Part shown: one piece after another, positions 1 through 6,107 of the stretch
Position numbering within the stretch: the first letter of the stretch is position 1
How the letters are laid out: each line of letters starts with the position of its first letter
Assembly: GCA_007131625.1 (NCBI GenBank)
Contig: SLQC01000177.1
Span: forward strand, 1-8,828
Reading direction: 5' to 3'
DNA length: 8,828 nucleotides
DNA from: Balneolales bacterium
GTDB lineage: Bacteria > Bacteroidota > Rhodothermia > Balneolales > Natronogracilivirgulaceae
Made by a program: the position numbers and the translations under genes
Notes under the pieces: model-generated
Told to the model about the DNA's origin: nothing
The model's input: the letters and a program-made list of their open reading frames with translations, nothing else
The model's database searches: none

Positions 1-969
1 CTTGTAGGTCCGGACGCAAACGACGATGCGGCCGTTTTTCGGGTGCCGGGCTTGGACGGGCTCTTCGTCGGCAAGATGGAAAGCCATTGCTCCCCCTGCG
101 TTCCCCGACCCTACGATGCGGCGGCTACCGGTGCCGGCGGAGCGATGCGCGACGTGGTGGCGATGGGCGGACGTCCGGTTTTCCTGCTGGATTTCGTGGG
201 AACCAGGCCCGTGGACCAGAATGTGATCGTCGGACCCTGCGGCTTTTACGGCGAATGCACCTGCGGGAATTGCCGGGTAATGACGAGCGGAGACAGGCTC
301 AACCTGATGATCAAGGGTATTCGCGACATGTGTGCGACGATGGATGTCTTTGTCATCGGCGGCGGCTTTTCCAGTTCTTTTTCCGATATCGTGCCTGCTG
401 TCGTAGTGGCGGTTTTCGGCAAGCTGATGACGGAAGCGCCCCTGACCAAGCCGGCGAAGAAAGCCGGCGACAAGATCATCCTCATTGGACAGACGAATAA
501 AGACGGTAACGACACCCTTTACCGCGCCGGTCTGGTGGATACGATGCGTCCGGCTGAAGCGTTATTCGCGGAGGAAAAGACGGCGATGGAAGCGGTCCTG
601 GCCGCCTTTGCGACAGGCAAGATACACGCCTGCTCCGATCTGGGTGCCGCAGGCATCGGTGCTGCTATATGTGAATCCGCAAGGTTCGGCGGCTTCGGAG
701 CCAAAGTTGATCTGTCCAGGGTTCCCGTGAAGGTGAAGGATATCACGGCCGAAGAGGTTCTGATCTGCGAAACACAGGCGCGATACATCGTCCAGGTAGA
801 TGCCGCGGATGCCGACGCCGTTGTCGCGGCGGCGGGAAAAATAACGGAACACGCGACCATCATCGGAGAGATAACGGATGACGACAAGGAAGTATTTGAG
901 TACGGGGGAAAGACCGTGGCCGTCATTCCCAACCGGCCTTCCGAGGCCCAGTTGGCAGCCTTGAAGTAA
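1..969 (+). CDS. AIR synthase/PurL-superfamily protein, 5'-truncated by window edge
   Basis: The reading frame is open from base 1 to a TAA at 967-969 (322 residues visible). The frame already carries the superfamily's N-terminal DDAAV pattern at residues 8-12, so the true start lies left of the window; the GTG at 43 is internal. Residues 25-51 (KMESH, then AATGAGG and MRD) match the PurL-type segment that reads KxESHNHP...GAATGVGG..RD. AIR-synthase-fold enzymes (PurM, PurL, ThiL, HypE, SelD) use ATP to activate an amide or carboxylate-like group. An alanine/glycine-rich C-terminal half with an SDLGAAG stretch fits the second subdomain. Oddities: the usual HNHP is HCSPC here, and four cysteines follow at residues 80, 86, 88 and 91. 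It is therefore probably a divergent paralogue rather than the purine enzyme itself. GC is visibly higher than in the ars genes. No functional link to arsenic is evident. Superfamily assignment is fairly sure; the substrate is unknown. Confidence 0.7.
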   Translation, partial: LVGPDANDDAAVFRVPGLDGLFVGKMESHCSPCVPRPYDAAATGAGGAMRDVVAMGGRPVFLLDFVGTRPVDQNVIVGPCGFYGECTCGNCRVMTSGDRLNLMIKGIRDMCATMDVFVIGGGFSSSFSDIVPAVVVAVFGKLMTEAPLTKPAKKAGDKIILIGQTNKDGNDTLYRAGLVDTMRPAEALFAEEKTAMEAVLAAFATGKIHACSDLGAAGIGAAICESARFGGFGAKVDLSRVPVKVKDITAEEVLICETQARYIVQVDAADADAVVAAAGKITEHATIIGEITDDDKEVFEYGGKTVAVIPNRPSEAQLAALK

Positions 970-978
970 CAGTGTCTG

Positions 979-1022
979 TTTTTTTAAGTAAAAGAACGGT
1001 CAATGGGATACGCTTAAAAAAA
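979..1022. repeat. Inverted repeat after the AIRS-like gene, possible bidirectional terminator
   Basis: Ten-base perfect arms, TTTTTTTAAG (979-988) and CTTAAAAAAA (1013-1022), are separated by 24 bases. It lies just after the stop at 969 and also just after a possible minus-strand stop at 1014-1016. The arms are AT-rich and the loop is long, so a stable terminator hairpin is doubtful, but the T runs on both strands would suit converging genes. Confidence 0.3.
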
Positions 1023-1186
1023 GCAAAGAGCGTGTCTCCGGTTGCGGATACTCTCCAATTGATCGATGACCCTGTTAAGCTCCTCATCAGAACGGTCCAT
1101 CCTGGAAATGAGCCTAAACAGTTGCTTTGAAATATGTATGGAGGTAACAACTTCCCTGTCGGCATGAAGTTGATTACTCCTGTTGT
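1014..1186 (-). pseudogene. Possible C-terminal remnant of an unidentified helical protein
   Basis: Read on the minus strand from about 1186 down to a TAA at 1014-1016, this frame gives about 57 codons without an interruption and without a start codon near its beginning. The residues look coding rather than random. A stretch rich in Arg, Asp and Glu, with Ile/Val/Leu every three to four positions, includes LISRMDRSDEELNRVIDQLE and suggests an amphipathic or coiled-coil C-terminal helix. Further upstream the frame hits a stop around 1230, inside the region that codes for another protein on the plus strand. This looks like the tail of a gene cut off by a rearrangement near 1187. I do not recognise the family, and a chance open frame remains possible. 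Confidence 0.25.
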
Positions 1187-1750
1187 GCTCCGGCGATCTT
1201 TCCGGTTGATTCCGACAAATCTTACCAAGCCAGCATTAAATCTTTTGCAGGACTCGTCAATCCCGACCATATCGACGGACCTTTCACCGGTGGATTTGGT
1301 GAACTGAGTTGTCATTCGTGTCATTTTGATTATGACATAAATATGACGGATCGTGGCAGTCTGACCGTCCGCGGCATCGGAGATTCATACCGGCCCGGAG
1401 CCGTGTACGATATGGGTGTCACCCTACAAAGCGAACATCTCAAAAACGGCGGTTTCCAGATGACAGCACAATTTGAAGACGGTTCTCAGGCCGGTAAATT
1501 CGAATGGGAGTCCGGCCGGCTCAGACTTACACCCTCCATCAGCGACACGGTTCAGTATCTGCAACACACCCGGGAGGGCACGGTCCTGGCCGGCAGGCGG
1601 TAAGTGACCTGGTCGTTCCTCTGGCATGCACCTCAGCAGCAGGCCGAACCGGTACTTTTTCATATTGCCGCCAATGCCGGCAACAATGACGATTCCGCTT
1701 TTGGCGACTGGATTTATGTGAAAGAAAGAATCGTAAACCCAAAAGAGTAA
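1187..1750 (+). pseudogene. Broken choice-of-anchor V (Reeler-like) domain protein with a c-type haem motif
   Basis: One plus-strand frame reads from about 1187 to a TAA at 1748-1750 and is interrupted only by an in-frame TAA at 1601-1603. Before that stop come GPFTGGFGE, then a CHSCH (CxxCH haem c motif, about 1310-1324), then a beta-rich domain with GSLTV, YRPGAVYDMGVTL and GGFQMTAQFEDGSQAG. After it comes VTWSFLWHAPQQ...HIAANAGNNDDSAFGDWIYV. This order matches the 'choice-of-anchor V' domain of secreted haem-containing proteins in Bacteroidota-like and Gemmatimonadota-like bacteria. Both halves are well conserved in the same frame, so the stop looks like a recent nonsense mutation or a sequencing error. 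No signal peptide is in frame; an ATG at 1164 begins MKLITPVVL in another frame, which could be a frameshifted signal peptide. The first 414 bases alone would give only a truncated domain. Confidence 0.6.
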
Positions 1751-1899
1751 TGCATCACCCCTCCATAAGGAATATGACCGCCTGCAAGAGCGACCCGTAC
1801 ATAATTATATCCCGGGTAATCTGCTTTGGTTTTGGGCGAGGTCTGACGAATATTCTGGGCACACTGCAGGCCGGTGTTGGTATCAACAGGTCTGGAACT

Positions 1900-2049
1900 T
1901 CTTCGGTCATACTTCAGGTTTTTCAAAACTTTAATTACATCATCATAAAAAGTCTGGTTATCCAAATCATTTTCCGGCTGGTCAATGATAATCAGATGGC
2001 ATAAAATTTTTTTTATTTGAGATCCGTCTGTTAAGTGTTTATATTCCAT
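1900..2049 (-). pseudogene. Remnant of an SMC/ABC-type AAA ATPase C-terminus
   Basis: On the minus strand, beginning at the ATG 2047-2049, the frame contains LTDG near residue 6, then LIIIDQPENDLDNQTFYDD (residues 19-37). LIIIDQPE is a Walker B strand and LDN a D-loop, in the form typical of large ABC-class ATPases (TrlF-like and SMC-like proteins) that carry PLIIDQPEDDLDN. The spacing between LTDG and the Walker B is roughly half the usual distance, and similarity fades after about residue 50 (near 1900) although the frame stays open to 1714. No Walker A or other domain is present. It is a decayed fragment of a gene that once ran leftward. Its apparent start codon overlaps the arsR-proximal operator, so the ars segment may have been inserted into or beside that gene. 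Confidence 0.5.
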
Positions 2050-2063
2050 CGTATTTTAACGAT
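2048..2063. promoter_or_regulatory. Candidate ArsR operator 1, upstream of arsR
   Basis: The sequence ATCGTATTTTAACGAT is an imperfect palindrome with five-base arms ATCGT and ACGAT and a six-base AT spacer. It ends 37 bases before the arsR ATG and runs into TAATAAT (2064-2070), a possible -10 element, so a bound repressor would cover the promoter. The same dyad with the same spacer recurs before arsD (3236-3251), with shared flanks TCC on the left and TAA on the right. ArsR-family repressors bind such short dyads; assigning this one to ArsR is inference. Confidence 0.55.
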
Positions 2064-2100
2064 TAATAATTTGCCACTGTTCTTCTAACCTGACAATTCT

Positions 2101-2460
2101 ATGCCAGTTCTTGAAAGTACCTCGTCCCGAATCAACGATGTTGATCTTGATGATCCGGCTATCAAGCGGTCGGCACAACTCACCAAAGCGTTGGGACACC
2201 CCGTACGTCTGACCATTCTCAAATTGCTGATTCAGAGGGACACCTGTTTTTGCGGTGACTTTACGGACGTTCTTCCCCTGGCGCAATCTACCGTCTCTCA
2301 GCATTTGAAAGTACTAAAGAATACGGGACTCATCACCTTTACCAGCAGTGGTGTACGGAACTGCTACTGTCTTAATCCGGAAGGCATCGATGCTTTGAGT
2401 GAATGCCTGAAATCCCTCACTGATATGTTTGAAAAAACTGATCGTCCGGACTGCTGTTGA
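2101..2460 (+). CDS. arsR: ArsR-family metalloid-responsive repressor
   Basis: A 119-residue winged-helix repressor, normal length for the SmtB/ArsR family. The core runs from about residue 22 (AQLTKALGHPVRLTIL) through the recognition helix region LAQSTVSQHLKVLKNTGLI (residues 60-78) and a beta wing ending at NCYCLNP. A CFCGDF motif at residues 49-54 (Cys49 and Cys51) sits where As(III)/Sb(III)-sensing ArsR proteins carry their thiol site. Further cysteines are at 88, 90, 102 and a C-terminal CC pair at 118-119. In this family, apo-protein represses and binding of trivalent metalloid releases DNA. The start is the ATG at 2101, with no Shine-Dalgarno in front, like its neighbours. It lies 37 bases after a candidate operator, indicating autoregulation, and leads the ars genes on the same strand. 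Family assignment is firm. Confidence 0.93.
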   Translation: MPVLESTSSRINDVDLDDPAIKRSAQLTKALGHPVRLTILKLLIQRDTCFCGDFTDVLPLAQSTVSQHLKVLKNTGLITFTSSGVRNCYCLNPEGIDALSECLKSLTDMFEKTDRPDCC

Positions 2461-2577
2461 TATCCCGGTGAATTGGGCGGCACTCAATGCGGATGCCATC
2501 CATTACTCTTTCATATTTTTATTAAACCAAGCTCCCTTTCGTCACACTAATGAAACAATGGTATTTAAACCGGCAGT

Positions 2578-3210
2578 ATGCATCCAAATTATAAATTGAA
2601 ACTGATGCAAACCTACAATGCAAACAAACTCAAAGAGCTGGTAAAAAGTAAATACAGTGAAATTGCCACCCGGTCAGATGATGATCAGAACTTGTCCTGT
2701 TGTGGTCCTGTGGGGTGCTGTAATCCATCCGATGAATTCAAAACCGGCTCAGACTCATATATCAACCTGATGGCAGAGTCGTACGACCGTCTTGACGGAT
2801 ATCAGCCTGACGCTGATCTGCATTTGGGATGTGGCATTCTTGTTGAATTTGCCGGACTGAAACCCGGTCAATCGGTGCTTGATCTGGGAAGCGGAGCCGG
2901 AAACAACCTGTTTGTCGCACGTTCCATAGCAGGGGACGCAGGCCGGCTAACCGGACTCGACTTTTCCGAAGAAATGATTCAAAAAGCGGCGGAAGCATAC
3001 GTCGGCTGCGTATCGGGTGCAACGCAAAAAATCGACTATCTGGAAATTGTTGAAAATGCCGGGTTTTGTGACGTAACCGTCCAAAAAGAGCGTGAGGTCT
3101 TAATACCAAATAACTGGATTAGTCAGGTGGTGAGTGTCAATGATGCCGACGAAATCGCGGCCGCAATGCTCAAAGTGCTCAGCATTTCTCTTGCCGGGAA
3201 AAAAACATAA
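2578..3210 (+). CDS. arsM: ArsM-like arsenite methyltransferase with large internal in-frame deletion
   Basis: ArsM uses S-adenosylmethionine to methylate As(III). The 210 residues begin with an ArsM-type N-terminus: SCCGPVGCC (40-48), YDRLDGYQPDADLHLGCG (70-86), then SAM motif I VLDLGSGAGNNLFVA (100-114) and the acidic LTGLDFSEEMI (124-134). Straight after EMIQKA comes EAYVGCVSGA (139-148), which in intact ArsM (about 260-280 residues) lies some 80-100 residues further on. The tail YLEIVENAGF...VQKEREV is normal. The missing part includes the segment with the NCVINL-type catalytic cysteine, so activity is unlikely. The likely junction is at 2980-2992, and the frame is preserved. An ATG at 2605 is an alternative start. 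The gene follows arsR by 117 bases in which I see no terminator, so co-transcription is likely. Whether the deletion is real or an assembly collapse cannot be told here. Confidence 0.75.
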   Translation: MHPNYKLKLMQTYNANKLKELVKSKYSEIATRSDDDQNLSCCGPVGCCNPSDEFKTGSDSYINLMAESYDRLDGYQPDADLHLGCGILVEFAGLKPGQSVLDLGSGAGNNLFVARSIAGDAGRLTGLDFSEEMIQKAAEAYVGCVSGATQKIDYLEIVENAGFCDVTVQKEREVLIPNNWISQVVSVNDADEIAAAMLKVLSISLAGKKT

Positions 3211-3235
3211 TTGGGTTTGGATATCAGTACTATCC

Positions 3236-3251
3236 ATCGTACATTTACGAT
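3236..3251. promoter_or_regulatory. Candidate ArsR operator 2, upstream of arsD
   Basis: ATCGTACATTTACGAT repeats the dyad found before arsR: identical five-base arms ATCGT and ACGAT, the same six-base spacer length, and 13 of 16 positions identical. Flanks are also shared (TCC before, TTAA from the last T onward). It ends 42 bases before the arsD ATG, almost the same spacing as for arsR, and is followed by an AT-rich stretch (TATATAA near 3268) that could hold the promoter. It implies a second regulated transcription unit beginning at arsD. Confidence 0.58.
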
Positions 3252-3293
3252 TAAAAGTATTAAATTATATAAACAAATAATAATATTTACCTT

Positions 3294-3992
3294 ATGGGAC
3301 AAGAAACCGCAACGACTACGCTTCTCGAAGTTTACGACCCGGCCATGTGCTGCAGCACGGGAGTCTGTGGACCCGATGTGGATGACAAGCTGGTCACTTT
3401 TGCACAGAATCTGAAGTGGCTTGAGAAACAGGGCGTTACCGTCAACCGATACAACCTGGGACAGGAACCGGAAAAATTCCGTGATAATACCGTTGTTTTG
3501 CAAAGGCTGCAGGAAGAAGGTACGGAAATCCTTCCCATCCTGATCGTTAATGGGGAAACCGTTTCGGAAGGCGGATACCCGGACCGGGAACAATTGGTGC
3601 AGTTCACCGGAATTGAAAAAGAGCAAAAGGCTGATGTGACGGATGATACCGCAGATGCGTCAGAAGCGACTGAAACCGCTGAAACCTCTGAAACGGCAGA
3701 TAGGACTGAAGCTTCAAATACAGTTGACAAAAATTCCTTTATCTATTCTGAAAAAGTGGATATTCTTGTGGCTATCGGCTCCTCGGTAGCTGCAGGGTGT
3801 GAAAATTGCCTGAAATCTCACTTTGTACGCGGGAAAAAAGCGGGTCTCTCGAAAGATGATATGGCCAAAGCCATGCAATCCGGACTTAACGTACGACAAG
3901 TGCCGATGTCTCAAATCATTGGACTGGCCAATAAACTTCTTGGCAATCCTGCACCTGCCAACGGATGTACATCGGGAAACGGATGCTGCTGA
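3294..3992 (+). CDS. arsD: ArsD metallochaperone fused to a CMD/AhpD-like domain
   Basis: A 232-residue protein, about twice the length of classical ArsD (about 120). Residues 1-107 form the thioredoxin-like ArsD domain: LLEVYDPAMCCSTGVCGPDVD carries the As(III)-binding Cys19-Cys20 and Cys25, and ILPILIVNGETVSEGGYPDREQL is the conserved second half. ArsD delivers As(III)/Sb(III) to the ArsA ATPase. Residues 112-147 are an acidic Thr/Glu/Ala-rich linker. Residues about 152-217 match a carboxymuconolactone-decarboxylase/AhpD-like helical domain with Cys169-x2-Cys172-x3-His176, the redox dithiol pattern of that family. The C-terminus ends CTSGNGCC (Cys225, 231, 232), resembling the terminal cysteine pairs of long ArsD proteins. 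The ATG at 3294 has no Shine-Dalgarno; an operator lies 42 bases upstream. arsA follows after 155 bases. A role combining metalloid handover with thiol redox chemistry is inference. Confidence 0.88.
   Translation: MGQETATTTLLEVYDPAMCCSTGVCGPDVDDKLVTFAQNLKWLEKQGVTVNRYNLGQEPEKFRDNTVVLQRLQEEGTEILPILIVNGETVSEGGYPDREQLVQFTGIEKEQKADVTDDTADASEATETAETSETADRTEASNTVDKNSFIYSEKVDILVAIGSSVAAGCENCLKSHFVRGKKAGLSKDDMAKAMQSGLNVRQVPMSQIIGLANKLLGNPAPANGCTSGNGCC
3670..3696 (+). repeat. Nine-base tandem repeat in the arsD linker
   Basis: CTGAAAC recurs three times at exact nine-base spacing (3670, 3679, 3688), with two variable bases between copies. In the protein frame it yields the alternating Thr-Glu pattern ETAETSETA in the linker between the ArsD and CMD-like domains. 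The linker may have grown by repeat expansion after the two domains were joined. Confidence 0.6.
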
Positions 3993-4147
3993 CAATACGT
4001 CCAATGCCATCCTGACATATCTCGATTTTTACAAAAATAATCTGCCGACAGTTAATTGACCGGCTTCGGATGAACAAATCAAATAACTCCATGCGGAAAG
4101 TCAAGAGACGGTGATATGCTGTTTTTCATTTCAAAAATTCAAAAATA

Positions 4148-6046
4148 ATGTTACAAGAAATCACCCCTTATATTTTTTTCACCGGCAAAGGTGGCGTAGG
4201 GAAAACCTCTCTGGCCTGTGCAACGGCCGTAGCGCTATCAGACGAAGGAAAAAGGGTGCTGCTGATCAGCACCGACCCGGCATCCAACCTTAAGGAGGTG
4301 TTGGAATCCGAGATTGCCGACACCGTCACCCCGGTCAACGGTTCCAATATTCTGTTTGCAGTCAATATCGACCCGGAGCAGGCGGCCGAAGACTACCGCA
4401 ATCGCGCCATCGCTCCTCTCAAAGGATTGCTTCCGGACCAGGAACTCGACAAAATGCGTGAAGAGCTGTCCGGGGCGTGCACTACCGAAATCGCCGCTTT
4501 TGATGAATTCACGCGATATGTGACTGACAAAAAGAAAATTTCGAATGGCCCGGCACATACCGGTACAAAAAAGCATGTCGGAAACAGCAATAACGGTTCC
4601 AATAAGGCTCCATCAGTTGGAGTTTATTCGGAAGAATCCGAAAATTCAGACCGGGAAAATGACTTTGATATCGTGATCTTTGACACCGCGCCAACCGGAC
4701 ACACCCTGCGGCTGCTCGAATTGCCGGCCGCCTGGAGCAGCTACATTGACCACAATCCGGGCGGAGCGTCCTGCATTGGTCCTTCGTCGGCTCTCAAGAC
4801 CAACAAAGAGCGCTATGAACGAGTGGTGGAACGGTTGCGTGATCCACAATACACAACAGTTTATCTGGTATCCCGGCCGGAAGCCTCCGCCCTGAAAGAG
4901 GCCGACCGATCCAGTGCCGAACTGCGGGAACTCGGACTCAATAACCAACAACTGCTGATCAACGGATATTTCGAACCATTGGACAGGCATGATCCGCTTG
5001 CACTGAAGATGCAGGAAATGGCAGACCGGGCTCTGGCCGAAATGCCCGATTCAATGAAACAACTGCCCATGGAGACCTTTCCGCTCCGGCCATATAACCT
5101 GTTGGGCCTCGAGCGGCTCCGGACCGTGTTCCAGCCGCTGGATATTTCATCCATTGAGCAATCAGAAATCTCACAGGAAGAATACCGCAGTGATCATCCG
5201 TCCATCGATGACCTTATCCATGATCTGACCGCTGAAAAGGATAATGGTCTGATCATGACCATGGGTAAAGGCGGTGTCGGAAAGACAGTTATAGCCGCTA
5301 CCATCGCGCTAAAACTTGCACAAAAAGGGCATCCGGTATATCTGACCACCACAGATCCGGCCGCACATATTGAAGGCCAGATCGGACCGTTGGACCAACT
5401 ACCCGAAAACCTCACCATCGGTCGTATTGATCCCAGGGAGGAGAAGGAGAAATACATCGAAAAGGTGATCGCCTCGAAATCCGATTCCATGAGCGAAGAG
5501 AATCTGAAGCTGTTGCGAGAAGATCTTGAGTCGCCGTGCACCGAAGAAGTAGCGGTATTTCAGGCATTCTCCAAATCCATTCAGCAGGCGCGCCGCAAAT
5601 TTGTGGTCATTGACACCGCTCCCACCGGCCATACCCTGCTGCTGCTTGACACCACCGGCAGCTATCACAAGGAGGTGCTGCGAAACACATCGCTCTCCAA
5701 AGACCATATGAAAACGCCATTTATGTATCTTCAGGATCCAGATTTTGCCAAACTGTTGCTGGTCACCATACCGGAAACCACACCCATTACCGAAGCGGCC
5801 AAGCTACAATCCGATCTTCGGCGGGCGGGTATTGAACCGTGGGGATGGATTGCCAATCAGAGTCTGGCAACCACCGGGCTGTCCGATCCGCTGCTCAGAC
5901 AGCGTGCAGCTGAAGAGCGGCCGTTGCTGCGTCAGATTTCGGAACAACACACAAAAAACCTCTACAGTGTACCTTTCATTGCGAGCGACCAAATTCCGGC
6001 TCGGCTGTGTGAACCGGTATCTGAAACAGCCGGTTCATCATCCTGA
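4148..6046 (+). CDS. arsA: ArsA arsenite/antimonite-stimulated ATPase, two-domain
   Basis: This cytosolic ATPase accepts As(III)/Sb(III) from ArsD and couples ATP hydrolysis to efflux through ArsB. Its 632 residues hold two homologous halves. A1 has P-loop GKGGVGKT (13-20), metal-site Cys111 in SGACTTEIAAFDEF, the switch DTAPTGHT (179-186), and Cys209 in GGASCIGP. A2 has P-loop GKGGVGKT (373-380), Cys464 in ESPCTEEVAVFQAF, and DTAPTGHT (489-496). Cys111, Cys209 and Cys464 correspond to the three metalloid-binding cysteines known from the plasmid R773 ArsA (113, 172, 422). Compared with that enzyme (583 residues) there is an insertion of about 40 residues (about 130-172), rich in Asn, Gly, Ser and Lys, between Cys111 and the A1 switch. 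The ATG at 4148 directly precedes the first strand. The usp gene follows after 61 bases. Both ATP sites look intact. Confidence 0.95.
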   Translation: MLQEITPYIFFTGKGGVGKTSLACATAVALSDEGKRVLLISTDPASNLKEVLESEIADTVTPVNGSNILFAVNIDPEQAAEDYRNRAIAPLKGLLPDQELDKMREELSGACTTEIAAFDEFTRYVTDKKKISNGPAHTGTKKHVGNSNNGSNKAPSVGVYSEESENSDRENDFDIVIFDTAPTGHTLRLLELPAAWSSYIDHNPGGASCIGPSSALKTNKERYERVVERLRDPQYTTVYLVSRPEASALKEADRSSAELRELGLNNQQLLINGYFEPLDRHDPLALKMQEMADRALAEMPDSMKQLPMETFPLRPYNLLGLERLRTVFQPLDISSIEQSEISQEEYRSDHPSIDDLIHDLTAEKDNGLIMTMGKGGVGKTVIAATIALKLAQKGHPVYLTTTDPAAHIEGQIGPLDQLPENLTIGRIDPREEKEKYIEKVIASKSDSMSEENLKLLREDLESPCTEEVAVFQAFSKSIQQARRKFVVIDTAPTGHTLLLLDTTGSYHKEVLRNTSLSKDHMKTPFMYLQDPDFAKLLLVTIPETTPITEAAKLQSDLRRAGIEPWGWIANQSLATTGLSDPLLRQRAAEERPLLRQISEQHTKNLYSVPFIASDQIPARLCEPVSETAGSSS

Positions 6047-6107
6047 TTAAATCCGGGATGTTACTTTAGCACCATTTAAGTATTCAACCATATTCTGATC
6101 AGCTGTT

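Noticed and set aside
43..45. GTG as the start of the first gene
   Set aside because: The frame upstream is open to base 1 and encodes the conserved DDAAV pattern of the AIRS fold, so this codon is internal.
519..932. Minus-strand open frame of 137 codons
   Set aside because: Shadow of the AIRS-like gene, with biased Ala/Ser content and no motif.
1750..2004. Plus-strand open frame of 84 codons after the interrupted anchor-V gene
   Set aside because: It overlaps the minus-strand frame that carries the Walker B/D-loop motif. Its own translation shows no family pattern.
2578..3210. A new short class of arsenic methyltransferase
   Set aside because: Both ends align with ordinary ArsM and only the centre is missing, so a deletion is the simpler reading without homologues of the same length.
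3823..4059. Plus-strand open frame running past the end of arsD
   Set aside because: Its first two thirds are an out-of-frame reading of the CMD domain, and the remainder (3993-4059) shows no motif.
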